Below are positions 1 through 7,620 of a DNA stretch of 34,518 nt, in pieces. The stretch's first letter is position 1. Every line of letters begins with the position of its first letter. A program made the position numbers and the translations under genes. The DNA comes from Kocuria salsicia (GTDB taxonomy: Bacteria > Actinomycetota > Actinomycetes > Actinomycetales > Micrococcaceae): positions 1-34,518 of the forward strand of contig NZ_VELE01000013.1 in assembly GCF_007681555.1 (NCBI RefSeq), read 5' to 3'. Below the pieces are notes generated by a model, which was not told the origin of the DNA, searched no databases, and saw only the letters and a list, made by a program, of their open reading frames with translations.

Positions 1-60
1 GAGTCTGGATGTATCGAGCACACGAAGACCGTAGCTGAACGAGCATTTAGCAACACGCCC

Positions 61-66
61 TAGTGT
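61..66 (+). promoter_or_regulatory. Putative -10 of a leaderless promoter (VOC gene)
   Basis: TAGTGT fits the TANNNT -10 pattern and ends 7 nt before the ATG at 74. This would place the transcript start on or next to the start codon. No Shine-Dalgarno sequence precedes the ATG. No clear -35 is seen. Confidence 0.4.
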
Positions 67-73
67 CCAGATC

Positions 74-589
74 ATGACGACGGCACCATTTTCCCCCGCC
101 CATGGCAAGTACACCGACAACGGTCGCCCCAAGGGCTTCTCCAGCCTGACTCCCTTCGTTGCGCTCAAGAATCCGAAGGCTGCATTGGAGTTCTACACGA
201 ACGTATTCGGTGCCCGCGTACTGAACTCCACCGAGATGGAGGGGATGATCATCCACGCGGAGCTCGACTTCGGGTGTGGTCGCCTCCAACTGGGGTCGGC
301 GATGGAGGCCTATCACCTGCGGGCGCTGGATCCGGAGGCCGAAGACGCGCCGTTCTCCCTCGGCATATACGTCGCGAACGTGGACAGGGTCGTTGAGACC
401 GCGGTCGCTCGCGGCGCTGTGCTGCGCGAGGCTGTGACGGGTTTCGTCTCTGGTGACCGTTACGGGAGCATCCGCGATCCGTTCGGGATCCGGTGGTCGG
501 TGATGACGCGCGTCGAGGACCTCAGCGATGAGGAATCAGCTCGCCGGGTTGATGCCTGGGCCGCAGAAATGAGCAACCAGAACAAGTGA
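74..589 (+). CDS. VOC-superfamily (glyoxalase/PhnB-like) protein
   Basis: This 171-residue soluble protein looks like a single-domain member of the vicinal oxygen chelate superfamily, close to the PhnB-like group. The sequence has the usual order: a beta strand with the phrase LTPFVALKNPKAALEFYTNVFGA near residues 25-47 (quoted in part: ALEFYTNVFGA), a central GCGRLQLGSA strand, then the second half-module with YVANVDRVVETAVARGA and RYGSIRDPFGIRWSV near residues 130-145. The DPFG-(I/H)-W turn is typical of the family. Family members include glyoxalases, dioxygenases and antibiotic-binding proteins, so the substrate cannot be named. No Shine-Dalgarno is visible before the ATG; a -10-like TAGTGT sits 7 nt upstream, so leaderless expression is plausible. 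The gene is followed directly by a decayed insertion sequence. It is not in an evident operon. Confidence 0.85.
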   Translation: MTTAPFSPAHGKYTDNGRPKGFSSLTPFVALKNPKAALEFYTNVFGARVLNSTEMEGMIIHAELDFGCGRLQLGSAMEAYHLRALDPEAEDAPFSLGIYVANVDRVVETAVARGAVLREAVTGFVSGDRYGSIRDPFGIRWSVMTRVEDLSDEESARRVDAWAAEMSNQNK

Positions 590-622
590 CATTCCCCGTC
601 AGTTGCTCCGCGGCGGGGCGCT

Positions 623-660
623 TGTGATGGGCGGCCACCGTGAAGTGGCCGCCCATCACA
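623..660. repeat. Perfect 16-bp inverted repeat (hairpin) before transposase
   Basis: The arms TGTGATGGGCGGCCAC (623-638) and its exact reverse complement (645-660) flank a 6-nt loop. The hairpin lies 2 nt before the TTGGAGG ribosome-binding site of the transposase and 34 nt after the VOC stop codon. It could terminate incoming transcription, shield the transposase from read-through expression, or be part of the insertion-sequence end. The sequence alone does not decide between these. Confidence 0.7.
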
Positions 661-661
661 C

Positions 662-1658
662 CTTGGAGGACGTCCATGTCCCACCCCGATGCCGCACTGA
701 CCCCACGCCGCCGCCTGATCGTCGGCCAGCTCGTCGTGGATGATGGCTGGCCGATTAACGAGGTCGCTGCCCGCTTCCAGGTCTCGTGGTCCACGGTGAA
801 GCGCTGGGCAGACCGGTACCGAGCGGGCGAGACCATGCAGGACCGCTCGTCGCGACCGCGCCACTCGCCGAACAGGACCGATACGAATACGACCAAACGC
901 TGCATCCAGCTCCGGCTGCGTCTCCGCTAAGGACCAGTCCCGTTGACCAGTCGGCTGGGGATCGCGCCATCGACGGTCCACCGGAACCTTGTCGATGCCC
1001 GCCTGAGCCGGCTCTCGCACGTCGACCGCTCCACCGGTGAACCCGTCCGCAGCTACGAGCACGACCACCCCGGCGCGATGCTCCACGTCGACGTGAAGAA
1101 GCTCGGCAACATCCCCGACGGCGGAGGCCGGCGCTACGTCGGCCGACAGCAAGGCGAGAAGAACCGGGCCGCCACACAGGGCAAGCCCCGGAACAAGGAC
1201 CGGGACCCGTTGATGGGCAAGGCCTACGTCCACACCGTCACCGATGACCACTCCCGCGTCGCCTACGCCGAAATCCACGACGACGAAACGGCACTCACCG
1301 CAGCCGGCGTACTGGCCCGGGCCGTCGAGTGGTCTAACCAGCGAGGCGTCACCGTCGAACGGGTCCTGTCCGACAATGGCGGTGCCTACCGCTCCCACCT
1401 GTGGCGCGACACCTGCGCCGAACTCGGGATCAAGCACAAACGCACCAGGCCCTACCGGCCGCAGACCAACGGCAAGATCGAGAGATTCCACCGCACCATG
1501 GCCGACGGCTGGGCCTACGCCCGCTGCTACGCCTCCGAAGCCGAACGTCGCGGCGAACTGGACGGCTGGACTACGACAACCACCACCGGCCCCACACGGC
1601 CTGCGGCAACCAACCGCCGTTCTCACGATTGACCAACGTCCCCGGTCAGTACAGCTAG
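662..1658 (+). mobile_element. Remnant IS481-family insertion sequence
   Basis: The transposase reading frames and their ribosome-binding site mark an IS481-type element. I could not find convincing matching terminal inverted repeats or a target-site duplication on either side, so the element boundaries given are only those of the coding remnant. The 5' hairpin at 623-660 may belong to it. Confidence 0.6.
676..1658 (+). pseudogene. IS481-family transposase, broken by a stop and a frameshift
   Basis: Translation from the ATG at 676 (Shine-Dalgarno TTGGAGG, 663-669) gives the helix-turn-helix part typical of IS481 transposases (GWPINEVAARFQVSWSTVKRWADRYR). An in-frame TAA at 928-930 falls where the family has a conserved Trp (R-W-G-P). 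The same frame then continues through the complete rve/DDE core: HVDVKKLGNIPDGG with the first Asp, VLSDNGGAYRS with the second Asp, and RPQTNGKIERFHRTM with the Glu. Near 1565-1575 the frame shifts. The family C-terminus (DNHHRPHTACGNQPPFSRL, ending in GQYS) is read in another frame up to 1658. Two independent lesions mean full-length transposase is not made. A downstream TTG at 943 could in principle start a core-only peptide. Catalytic residues are intact, so decay is recent. Confidence 0.88.
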
Positions 1659-1752
1659 CACCACATCGTGAGGTATGAACTCGTGAACTAGTCGCCGCGG
1701 GACGCCAGCTGCTCAACCGTCCAAGGCCACGATCCCGCCCCCGGAGCAGCAC

Positions 1753-1786
1753 GACGCCCCGCGAACTCTCTCGTGTGCGGGGCGTC
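1753..1786 (-). terminator. Hairpin terminator after the 3-hydroxyisobutyryl-CoA hydrolase gene
   Basis: GACGCCCCGC (1753-1762) pairs perfectly with GCGGGGCGTC (1777-1786) across a 14-nt loop, about 36 nt beyond the stop codon of the minus-strand gene ending at 1822. No T-tract follows, as is usual for high-GC actinobacteria. Confidence 0.6.
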
Positions 1787-1821
1787 AGCGTTCCAGGGAG
1801 GCTCGGAAGGGACCGGCCGGA

Positions 1822-2883
1822 TCACACCCGGATGGGCAGTTCCGTCTTCTCGTCCGCGACCGAGCGGATGCGGTCCAGGTCCACCTCCGCGGCGGTGGCC
1901 GGATCCCACTGCGGGTTCTTGTCCTTGTCCACCACCATGGCGCGCACGCCCTCGATGAAGTCGTGGCCCACTGCGGTGTCCTCCGCCATGCGCAGCTCCC
2001 GCTCCAGACAGGAGACCACGTCCCCGTCCACCGAGCCGCGCTCCAGGAGCTCGAACACACGGGCCAGGGAGGTGGGGCTCATGCCGTCCAACTCGGACCC
2101 GGCCTGCGCCACGACCTCCTCCAGGGTCTCGCCGGAGTAGCGCTGCAGGATCTCGTCCCAGAGCCCGAGCAGCTTCGAGGACGGGGCGTCCTTGCCGAAC
2201 GAGGACACCGCGGCATCCACCCCGTCGGACAGCACCGTCGCCACGAACGCGTCCACGTCCGCGGAGTCGATGTACGTGTCCGCCAGCCCCAGGGCGATCG
2301 CGTCCGCACCGTTGAAACGTGCGCCTCCCAGCCCCAGGTAGCGGGCGACGGCGAGGGATTCGCGGCGCGCGGCGTCGTTGTCGATCGTCGCCCCGGCGCC
2401 GCGAGTGACGCGCGGCAGGAACCAGCTGGCCCCCACGTCCGTGAAGAAGCCGATCGCGGTCTCCGGCATGGCCATCTGCGTGGTCTCCGTGACGATCCTG
2501 TGCGAGCCGTGGACCGAGAGCCCCATGCCACCACCCATCACGATCCCGTTCATCACTGCGACGTACGGCTTCGGGTAGTTCGCGATGATCGCGTTCATGG
2601 CGTACTCGGTGCCGAAGGCGTCCCGGATCTCGTCCTCGTGGCCCTCCAGCGCGGCGGTGCGGACCTCCTTGATGTCACCACCCGCGCAGAACGCCTTGGG
2701 CAGCTCCGAGCGCACGACCACCTCGGTGATCGCGGGGTCGTCACGCCACACCTGCAGCGCGTTGACGAGCTGGTGGTACATGCTGCGGTTCAGCGCGTTC
2801 AGGGCCTTGCCCCGGGTCAGCGTGAGCACCCCGGTGTGGCCCTGTATCTCGGCGCGGACGAACGATTCTTCGGTTGCCTTCAT
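1822..2883 (-). CDS. 3-hydroxyisobutyryl-CoA hydrolase (crotonase fold)
   Basis: The 353-residue product belongs to the enoyl-CoA hydratase/isomerase superfamily and matches the HIBYL-CoA hydrolase branch, which releases 3-hydroxyisobutyrate from its CoA ester in valine breakdown. Supporting features are the length near 350, the CoA-binding/oxyanion segment KAFCAGGDIK, the MNGIVMGGGMGLSVHG segment with the second oxyanion-hole glycines, and AMPETAIGFFTDVGASWFLPR, which carries the Glu and Asp characteristic of this hydrolase rather than plain hydratases. The C-terminal region after residue 230 is the extra helical part found in this subgroup. I chose the ATG at 2883: a TAGCAT -10 and GTGACG -35 with a 17-nt spacer lie just upstream, so the mRNA would be leaderless. 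Upstream ATG (2892) and GTG (2919) starts are open but lack a ribosome-binding site, and the GTG overlaps the -35. Other valine genes are not in the window. Confidence 0.85.
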   Translation of the reverse strand: MKATEESFVRAEIQGHTGVLTLTRGKALNALNRSMYHQLVNALQVWRDDPAITEVVVRSELPKAFCAGGDIKEVRTAALEGHEDEIRDAFGTEYAMNAIIANYPKPYVAVMNGIVMGGGMGLSVHGSHRIVTETTQMAMPETAIGFFTDVGASWFLPRVTRGAGATIDNDAARRESLAVARYLGLGGARFNGADAIALGLADTYIDSADVDAFVATVLSDGVDAAVSSFGKDAPSSKLLGLWDEILQRYSGETLEEVVAQAGSELDGMSPTSLARVFELLERGSVDGDVVSCLERELRMAEDTAVGHDFIEGVRAMVVDKDKNPQWDPATAAEVDLDRIRSVADEKTELPIRV

Positions 2884-2890
2884 GCTCCCC

Positions 2891-2919
2891 ATGCTAACCA
2901 GGGGTGTCGTGGGCGTCAC
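2891..2919 (-). promoter_or_regulatory. Promoter for the 3-hydroxyisobutyryl-CoA hydrolase gene
   Basis: On the minus strand, GTGACG (2914-2919) and TAGCAT (2891-2896) are separated by 17 nt. The -10 ends 7 nt before the ATG at 2883, which fits a leaderless transcript. Confidence 0.5.
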
Positions 2920-3086
2920 ACGCCGGGCACGACGTCACCCGCCCGGCTCGAGCCCGCGGCCGCCTGCCCGTGGGTCGTCCGGTGCGGGTGGCCGGCCCCG
3001 GCCCCCTTCTCGTCGCCGCTGCGAGCGTCCGGGAGCGAGCCGGGCCCTCCTGCAAGAAGGCGGACGGTGATTCGGCGCAGGCGCCC

Positions 3087-3141
3087 GGTAGGGCAGGGAG
3101 CCAGGGGCCCGGCGTCGTCACCCTCCCGCTCCTGCCCTACC
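3087..3141 (-). terminator. Hairpin spanning the TDT transporter stop codon
   Basis: GGTAGGGCAG (3087-3096) is the exact reverse complement of CTGCCCTACC (3132-3141). The second arm includes the TAG stop of the transporter, so on the minus-strand mRNA the stem begins at the stop codon and closes about 40 nt downstream. A terminator role is inferred. Confidence 0.4.
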
Positions 3142-4402
3142 CCGCCGCGGGCCGGCGCGACCACACGGCCCTGACCGTGGCGACCGTGCACAGCGTCCAC
3201 GTGCCCAGCAGCACGAGACAGACGAGGTCCGAGGCGATGCCGAACGCCCGGACTCCCGTGCCGCCCTCGAGCCCGTGCAGGCCCAGGCACACCGTGCCGA
3301 TGGGGAACGTGAGCGCCCACCAGCCCGGGGAGAACGGCATCCCCCGGCGGAACCCGCGCACGGTCACCACGGTGGCCCACACGATCAGGGGCACGCCGCA
3401 GCTGAGCATCGCGATCCCGTAGACGTTCGCCACCAGCCCGAGCGTGCCCACGTCCTGCGGCAGCACGAAGTGCTCGGCCTGCACGGCGATGGCCTGGGCG
3501 GCCGCCGTCGACTGCCCGACCACGCCCAGCGGGATCCACGCACTCGTCGCCGCAGCGGTCGGCAGCTCCGCCACCCGCCAGTGGTAGTGGTAGGCCACCG
3601 AGAAGACCACGAACCCCAGCACGAGGGCCAGGAAGAAGCACCCAACCGTGACGATCACCAGCAGCAGCTGGACGGGCCGGGTCTGCAGGTGCGGGACGAG
3701 CGCGGCGCCGGTGGTCGCGGAGACCATGGGCGGCACGATGGGCAGGCCCCATGCCGTGGTGGGCGCACCGACCTCACGGCCGATCAGCCGCGCCCCGAAC
3801 CCCAGGGCTGTGAGGATCCCCAGCACGGTGCCCACGCTCCACAGCACGCCGTCGACGGCCCACGCCGCCCCGGCGAGCGTGGGCCAGTGGGCGGGCACCA
3901 CGGTGGAGGTCGCAGAGCCGATCGAAAGCACCCCCATGGACACCATGCCCCACGCGGCCAGCACGGGGATGTCCCGGATGGTCTCCGCGAAGACGGCGGG
4001 GCGGCGGGCGATCCGCAGCCCGAAGGCCACTGTCAGCCCCGCGAACACCACCCACCCGACCACCAGCAGCACGACGGCGAGCGCCCGGCCACCCGGCAGG
4101 TCCCCGCCGAGCGTCTGGGTCAGGGTCGCGGCGATGCCCGTGCCCATGAGGGACCCGTACCACTGCGGCCCGGGCGGGGTAACGGTGGCGCGGGGACCGG
4201 TGGCGGAGTCCGCACGACGTCGCCCGGCGGAGTTCGCCGCGCCGTCGCCCGTTGTCAGGGAGTCCGGTGTGGCCGACGTCGTCGAGGCGGAGCCGCGCAG
4301 GGAGTGGGAGGCGGCGTCGTCGGCAGCGGCGGAGCCCTTCACGCGGGCGTCGAGCGCTGCGGGCAGGTCGAGGGGTGCTGAACAGCTGTGGAGTGCGGAC
4401 AT
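3137..4402 (-). CDS. TDT-family transporter (TehA/SLAC1/malate-exporter type)
   Basis: This is a polytopic inner-membrane protein of 421 residues. From about residue 80 it has the family opening GPQWYGSLMGTGIAATL, followed by roughly ten hydrophobic helices (for example ALAVVLLVVGWVVFAGLTV, VQLLLVIVTVGCFFLALVLG and WWALTFPIGTVCLGLHGLEGG). This pattern fits the tellurite-resistance/dicarboxylate transporter (TDT) family, whose members move C4-dicarboxylates, sulfite or anions; the substrate is not determinable here. The first ~78 residues are Ala/Ser/Thr-rich and look disordered. This may mean that the true start is internal, although the ATG at 4402 is the first reasonable one. The gene is divergent from the LysR gene starting at 4475, with only 72 bp between them, which suggests the LysR protein controls it. 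Neighbouring GC-rich hairpin at the stop may terminate it. Confidence 0.82.
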   Translation of the reverse strand: MSALHSCSAPLDLPAALDARVKGSAAADDAASHSLRGSASTTSATPDSLTTGDGAANSAGRRRADSATGPRATVTPPGPQWYGSLMGTGIAATLTQTLGGDLPGGRALAVVLLVVGWVVFAGLTVAFGLRIARRPAVFAETIRDIPVLAAWGMVSMGVLSIGSATSTVVPAHWPTLAGAAWAVDGVLWSVGTVLGILTALGFGARLIGREVGAPTTAWGLPIVPPMVSATTGAALVPHLQTRPVQLLLVIVTVGCFFLALVLGFVVFSVAYHYHWRVAELPTAAATSAWIPLGVVGQSTAAAQAIAVQAEHFVLPQDVGTLGLVANVYGIAMLSCGVPLIVWATVVTVRGFRRGMPFSPGWWALTFPIGTVCLGLHGLEGGTGVRAFGIASDLVCLVLLGTWTLCTVATVRAVWSRRPAAG

Positions 4403-4462
4403 GGGTTCAGAATCCCCCGGCCGCGCAGCCCACCGGTAGCCCGCAAACTGGCATGGCCGATA

Positions 4463-4468
4463 TATCCT
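4463..4468 (+). promoter_or_regulatory. Putative -10 of a leaderless promoter (LysR gene)
   Basis: TATCCT sits 6 nt before the GTG at 4475. A short palindrome ATGTG-TC-CACAT (4473-4484) overlaps the start codon and could serve autoregulation. No clear -35 is seen. Confidence 0.35.
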
Positions 4469-4474
4469 CTGGAT

Positions 4475-5416
4475 GTGTCCACATGGCCGGATGTCACCGC
4501 GCTCGAGCTGCTGGTCGCCGTGGCCGACCACGGCAGCCTCGCCGCGGCCGCGCGCGTCGTGGGCACGGCCCAGCCGAACGCCAGCCGGTCCATGGCGCGC
4601 CTCGAACGCTCCCTGGGCGTCACCCTGCTGCACCGTTCCACCCGCGGCTCCACCCTCACCCCGGACGGCCTGGTGGTCACCGAGTGGGCGCGGGACGTGG
4701 TGGACGCGGCCCGGCGTCTCGCCGACGGCGTGTCCCTCCTCGCGCACGACGCATCCCGCGCCGCTCCGCTGCGGGTCTCCGCCAGTCAGACCGTCGCCGA
4801 GCACCTGCTCCCCCGCTGGCTGGCGGAGCTGCGGCGCACTCACCCGGACTCGCGCGTGAAGGTGACCGTGCACAACTCCCAGGACGTGGTGCAGGACCTG
4901 CGGGAGGGAGCCGCGGACGTGGGGTTTATCGAGAGCCCCGATCCGCCGCAGGACATGCACCACGAGGTCGTGGCACGGGACGAGCTGGTGCTCGTGACCC
5001 ACCCGCAGCACCCGTGGGCCCGGTGCGACCGCCCCGTCACCGCGGCGGAACTCGCCGCTGCCGCGCTGATCACCCGCGAGGCCGGATCCGGCACGCGCAC
5101 CGCCCTGGACCTGGCACTCAGGCAGCCGGCGGTGTCCCTGTTCGAGATGCCGAGCAACGCGGCGGTGCGGGTGAGTGTGCAGTCGGGGGCGGCCCCCGCG
5201 GTGCTGAGCCGACTGGCAGTGGACGAGGCGGTGGCCGCCGGAACACTCGTGCAGGTGCCCACCGAGCTGCACCTCACGAGGGAACTGCGCGCACTGTGGG
5301 GAGGCCCGCGACGCACCCGGGGCCTGGCCGCGGAGCTGATCGCGGTGGCGCAGCGCACGGACGAAGACACGGGCCCGCGGGAGGCGCGCGGCGTCGCCGC
5401 CCCCGGCCGAATCTGA
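4475..5416 (+). CDS. LysR-family transcriptional regulator
   Basis: The product (313 residues, the usual LysR length) has an N-terminal winged helix-turn-helix. Residues about 5-64 read TALELLVAVADHGSLAAAAR, then a recognition helix with QPNASRSMARLERSLGVTLLHRS and the family signature ending in GLVVTEWAR. The rest resembles the substrate-binding type 2 periplasmic fold used as effector domain (LRVSASQTVAEHLLPRWLAEL; DVGFIESP; VLVTHPQHPWA; ALITREAGSGTR). I chose GTG 4475 because the family-typical WPDVTALELLV begins 4 residues later; longer starts add a Pro/Arg-rich stretch unlike LysR. A TATCCT hexamer 6 nt upstream suggests a leaderless mRNA. The divergent TDT transporter is the likely target, by the usual LysR arrangement. 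The effector is unknown, perhaps an organic anion moved by that transporter. Confidence 0.88.
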   Translation: MSTWPDVTALELLVAVADHGSLAAAARVVGTAQPNASRSMARLERSLGVTLLHRSTRGSTLTPDGLVVTEWARDVVDAARRLADGVSLLAHDASRAAPLRVSASQTVAEHLLPRWLAELRRTHPDSRVKVTVHNSQDVVQDLREGAADVGFIESPDPPQDMHHEVVARDELVLVTHPQHPWARCDRPVTAAELAAAALITREAGSGTRTALDLALRQPAVSLFEMPSNAAVRVSVQSGAAPAVLSRLAVDEAVAAGTLVQVPTELHLTRELRALWGGPRRTRGLAAELIAVAQRTDEDTGPREARGVAAPGRI

Positions 5417-5739
5417 GGTGCAGAGCTGGCCCGCATGCGGCCACCCACCGACAGCCTCAAGTCCACTGCCGACGTGCTGCGGCAACTTCTGAGGCGCGAC
5501 GCGCCCGCCCTCGGGCCGGAACCGCCGTCGTGTCGTGCCTCAGACGTTCGGGCGTCTGCCCCTCGCACTCCGGGTGGCACGGCGGGGCACCTCGCACGGC
5601 ACCCGAACCTGAGGTGTGGCCATACCCGCCCCGGGGCACCTGGAACGGTATCTCCACACCTCGGATCCACGCCATGCACCCGGCCACCCGTGGCGTCCAC
5701 CCTCGGGCGGCACCGCGCGCCCCGGGAGGACCCCTGTGC
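5417..5739. other. Intergenic region between convergent lysR and ABC operon
   Basis: This 323-bp stretch separates two convergent transcription units. I see no gene with a ribosome-binding site or recognisable product. Its one notable structure is the long imperfect inverted repeat at 5609-5664. Confidence 0.6.
5609..5664. repeat. Large imperfect inverted repeat, possible two-way terminator
   Basis: CTGAGGTGTGGCCATACC (5609-5626) and GGTATCTCCACACCTCGG (5647-5664) are reverse complements at 15 of 18 positions. The 20-nt interior contains the palindrome CCCCGGGG. The repeat lies between two convergent genes, about 76 nt after the ABC ATPase stop and 193 nt after the LysR stop. It could end transcription from either side. 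No T-tract is present on either strand. Confidence 0.55.
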
Positions 5740-7620
5740 TCAGCCGACCTCCTCCAGCGTGGGCACGTGCTCCAGCAGCGAGCGCGTGTACGCATGGCGG
5801 GGGTTGCGCAGGACCGTGTCCGTGGGGCCGTAGTCCACCAGCTTGCCGCGTTCCAGGACGGCGAGCTTGTGCGAGATGTGCCGAGCGAGCGCGATGTTGT
5901 GGGTCACGAACAGCATGGCCAGCCCGCGCTCGTGCTGCAGCTCGCGCAGCAGCTCGATCACCGAGGCCTGCACGGAGACGTCCAGCGCGGAGGTGATCTC
6001 ATCGCACACCAGCACGGACGGGGCGTTCACCAGGGCACGAGCCACGGCGGCGCGCTGCCGTTCACCGCCGGAGAGCTCTCCTGGACGGCGGTCGATGTAG
6101 CTGCGCCCCAACCGCACCGCGTCCAGCGCGTCCGCCACCGCCGCCCGGCGCTGCCCCCGGTTCATCCCGCCACCCAGCTGCAGCGGCACCTGCAGCGAGT
6201 CGCCGATGCTGCGCCGCGGGTTCAGGGACGAGAACGGAGACTGGAAGACGTACTGGATCCGGCGGCGCTGCTCGTTGCTGCGCCGCCGCGTGCTGGGCGC
6301 AAGCACCTCGCCGTCCAGCAGCACGTCTCCCGTGTAGTCGTCGTTGAGACCCGCCACGCTGCGGGACAGGGTGGTTTTGCCGGACCCGGACTCACCCAGC
6401 AGCATCGTGGTCTGTCCGGCCTCCAGCTCCAGGTTGATGCCGTCCAGGATCACCGCCTGCCCGTAGGCCATGCGCAGGTCCCGCAACCGCACGACCGGTT
6501 CGTGCTCCTGCCCGGGCACGACGACGCCGCCCGCGCCCCGCTCGCGCGTCACCGCACGTGCGGTCGGGGCTGGGGCCTCCCCGGCAGCAGCATCCTGCTC
6601 AGAAGGTGCCGAGCCAGGGTCGGACGTGTCGGCGCAGGGCGTGGTGTTGTCTGCGGTGAAGTGGGTGGCCGCGGAACGGCCGTCGTCCCACGGCGCCCGC
6701 ACGGAGGCGAGGGGGCTGACAGCGGGGCCGCCGCCCATGTCCCGGGCACCCTGCATGTCGGGAACGGCGCTGAGCAGCGAACGCGTGTACGCGTGCTGCG
6801 GGTGGCGCAGCATCTGTTCCGCGGGACCGTCCTCCACAATCCGCCCGTGCAGCATGACGGCGACGTCGTTGGCGACCTGCGCAACCACGGCGAGGTCGTG
6901 GGTGATGTAGAGCCCGGCGACGTCGTGCTTGGTGGTCAGCTGGTAGATGGTCTTGAGCACGAGGTCCTGGGTGGCCACGTCCAGACCGGTGGTGGGCTCG
7001 TCCAGGATGATGACCGCGGGGCGGCACGCGAACGCCATGGCGATGCCGATGCGCTGCTGCTGCCCGCCGGAGAGCTGGTGCGGGAAGCGGCGCCGGTACG
7101 CGCTGTCGCTGGGCAGACCCACCTCGCTGAGGACCTCGGCCACGCGGGCGTCGCGTTCGCGGGCGTTGCGGCCGAACTCGTGGGCGCGCAACACCTCCGC
7201 GATCTGCTCCCCCACGCGCAGCGACCCGTTCAGGGACAGCGCCGGGTCCTGTGGCACGTAGGCGATAGTGCCACCGCGCAGCTGCCGCATCTGCTTCTCG
7301 GACAGCGTCAGCAGGTCCACGGCCTTGCGGTGGAACCGGGACGCCCCCTCCTGCAGCTCCACGGTGCCGCCGCGCAGCTCCAGCCCAGAGCGCAGGTGGT
7401 TCATGCACGCGAGCGCCGCTGTGGTCTTGCCGGACCCGGATTCCCCCACGAGGGCGAGGATCCGCCCGGGGCGCAGCCGGAAACCGACGTCGTCCAGGAT
7501 CAGCCCGCCGTCCACGACACCCAGGCTCAGGTGCTCCACCGCGATCGCGGTCTCCACCGTGGCCCTCGGAACGACGGACGCGCGGCCCTCGGCGCGGGCC
7601 CTCTGCTCTGACTTCCTCAT
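5740..7620 (-). CDS. Fused double ABC ATPase of a peptide-type importer (DppD-DppF-like)
   Basis: This cytoplasmic protein of 626 residues carries two complete nucleotide-binding domains, equivalent to separate DppD and DppF subunits. Domain 1 has Walker A GESGSGKTT near residue 60, signature LSGGQQQR and Walker B VIILDEPTTGLD. Domain 2, after a ~70-residue low-complexity linker (about 310-370), has GESGSGKTT, LSGGERQR and LVCDEITSALD. Each domain ends with the oligopeptide-type motif (HPQHAYTRSLL, NPRHAYTRSLL). It powers uptake of peptides, opines or nickel-like cargo through the two permeases encoded just upstream. The ATG at 7620 is preceded by an AGAGG ribosome-binding site 5 nt away and overlaps the last base of the upstream permease stop codon, which indicates translational coupling. 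It is the last gene of a four-gene operon. Confidence 0.93.
   Translation of the reverse strand: MRKSEQRARAEGRASVVPRATVETAIAVEHLSLGVVDGGLILDDVGFRLRPGRILALVGESGSGKTTAALACMNHLRSGLELRGGTVELQEGASRFHRKAVDLLTLSEKQMRQLRGGTIAYVPQDPALSLNGSLRVGEQIAEVLRAHEFGRNARERDARVAEVLSEVGLPSDSAYRRRFPHQLSGGQQQRIGIAMAFACRPAVIILDEPTTGLDVATQDLVLKTIYQLTTKHDVAGLYITHDLAVVAQVANDVAVMLHGRIVEDGPAEQMLRHPQHAYTRSLLSAVPDMQGARDMGGGPAVSPLASVRAPWDDGRSAATHFTADNTTPCADTSDPGSAPSEQDAAAGEAPAPTARAVTRERGAGGVVVPGQEHEPVVRLRDLRMAYGQAVILDGINLELEAGQTTMLLGESGSGKTTLSRSVAGLNDDYTGDVLLDGEVLAPSTRRRSNEQRRRIQYVFQSPFSSLNPRRSIGDSLQVPLQLGGGMNRGQRRAAVADALDAVRLGRSYIDRRPGELSGGERQRAAVARALVNAPSVLVCDEITSALDVSVQASVIELLRELQHERGLAMLFVTHNIALARHISHKLAVLERGKLVDYGPTDTVLRNPRHAYTRSLLEHVPTLEEVG

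Noticed and set aside
943-1632. Second transposase frame as an independent gene with programmed frameshifting
   Set aside because: It is in the same frame as the upstream part, separated only by a TAA at a conserved Trp, and lacks its own ribosome-binding site. This is decay, not recoding.
460-1752. Long minus-strand open frame across the transposase region
   Set aside because: It is antisense to the IS481 transposase and VOC gene, has no recognisable domain and shows the Arg/Gly/Ala bias of a high-GC shadow frame.
1659-1752. Terminal inverted repeat of the IS481 remnant at its right end
   Set aside because: I compared the reverse complement of 1659-1720 with 590-665 and saw no convincing match.
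2884-2919. Upstream GTG/ATG starts for the 3-hydroxyisobutyryl-CoA hydrolase gene
   Set aside because: They overlap the predicted -35/-10 elements and have no Shine-Dalgarno; the ATG at 2883 fits the promoter and the family length.
4252-7611. 1119-codon plus-strand open frame
   Set aside because: It runs antisense to the ABC ATPase and across the LysR gene in the wrong frame. The true genes on both strands have complete motifs.
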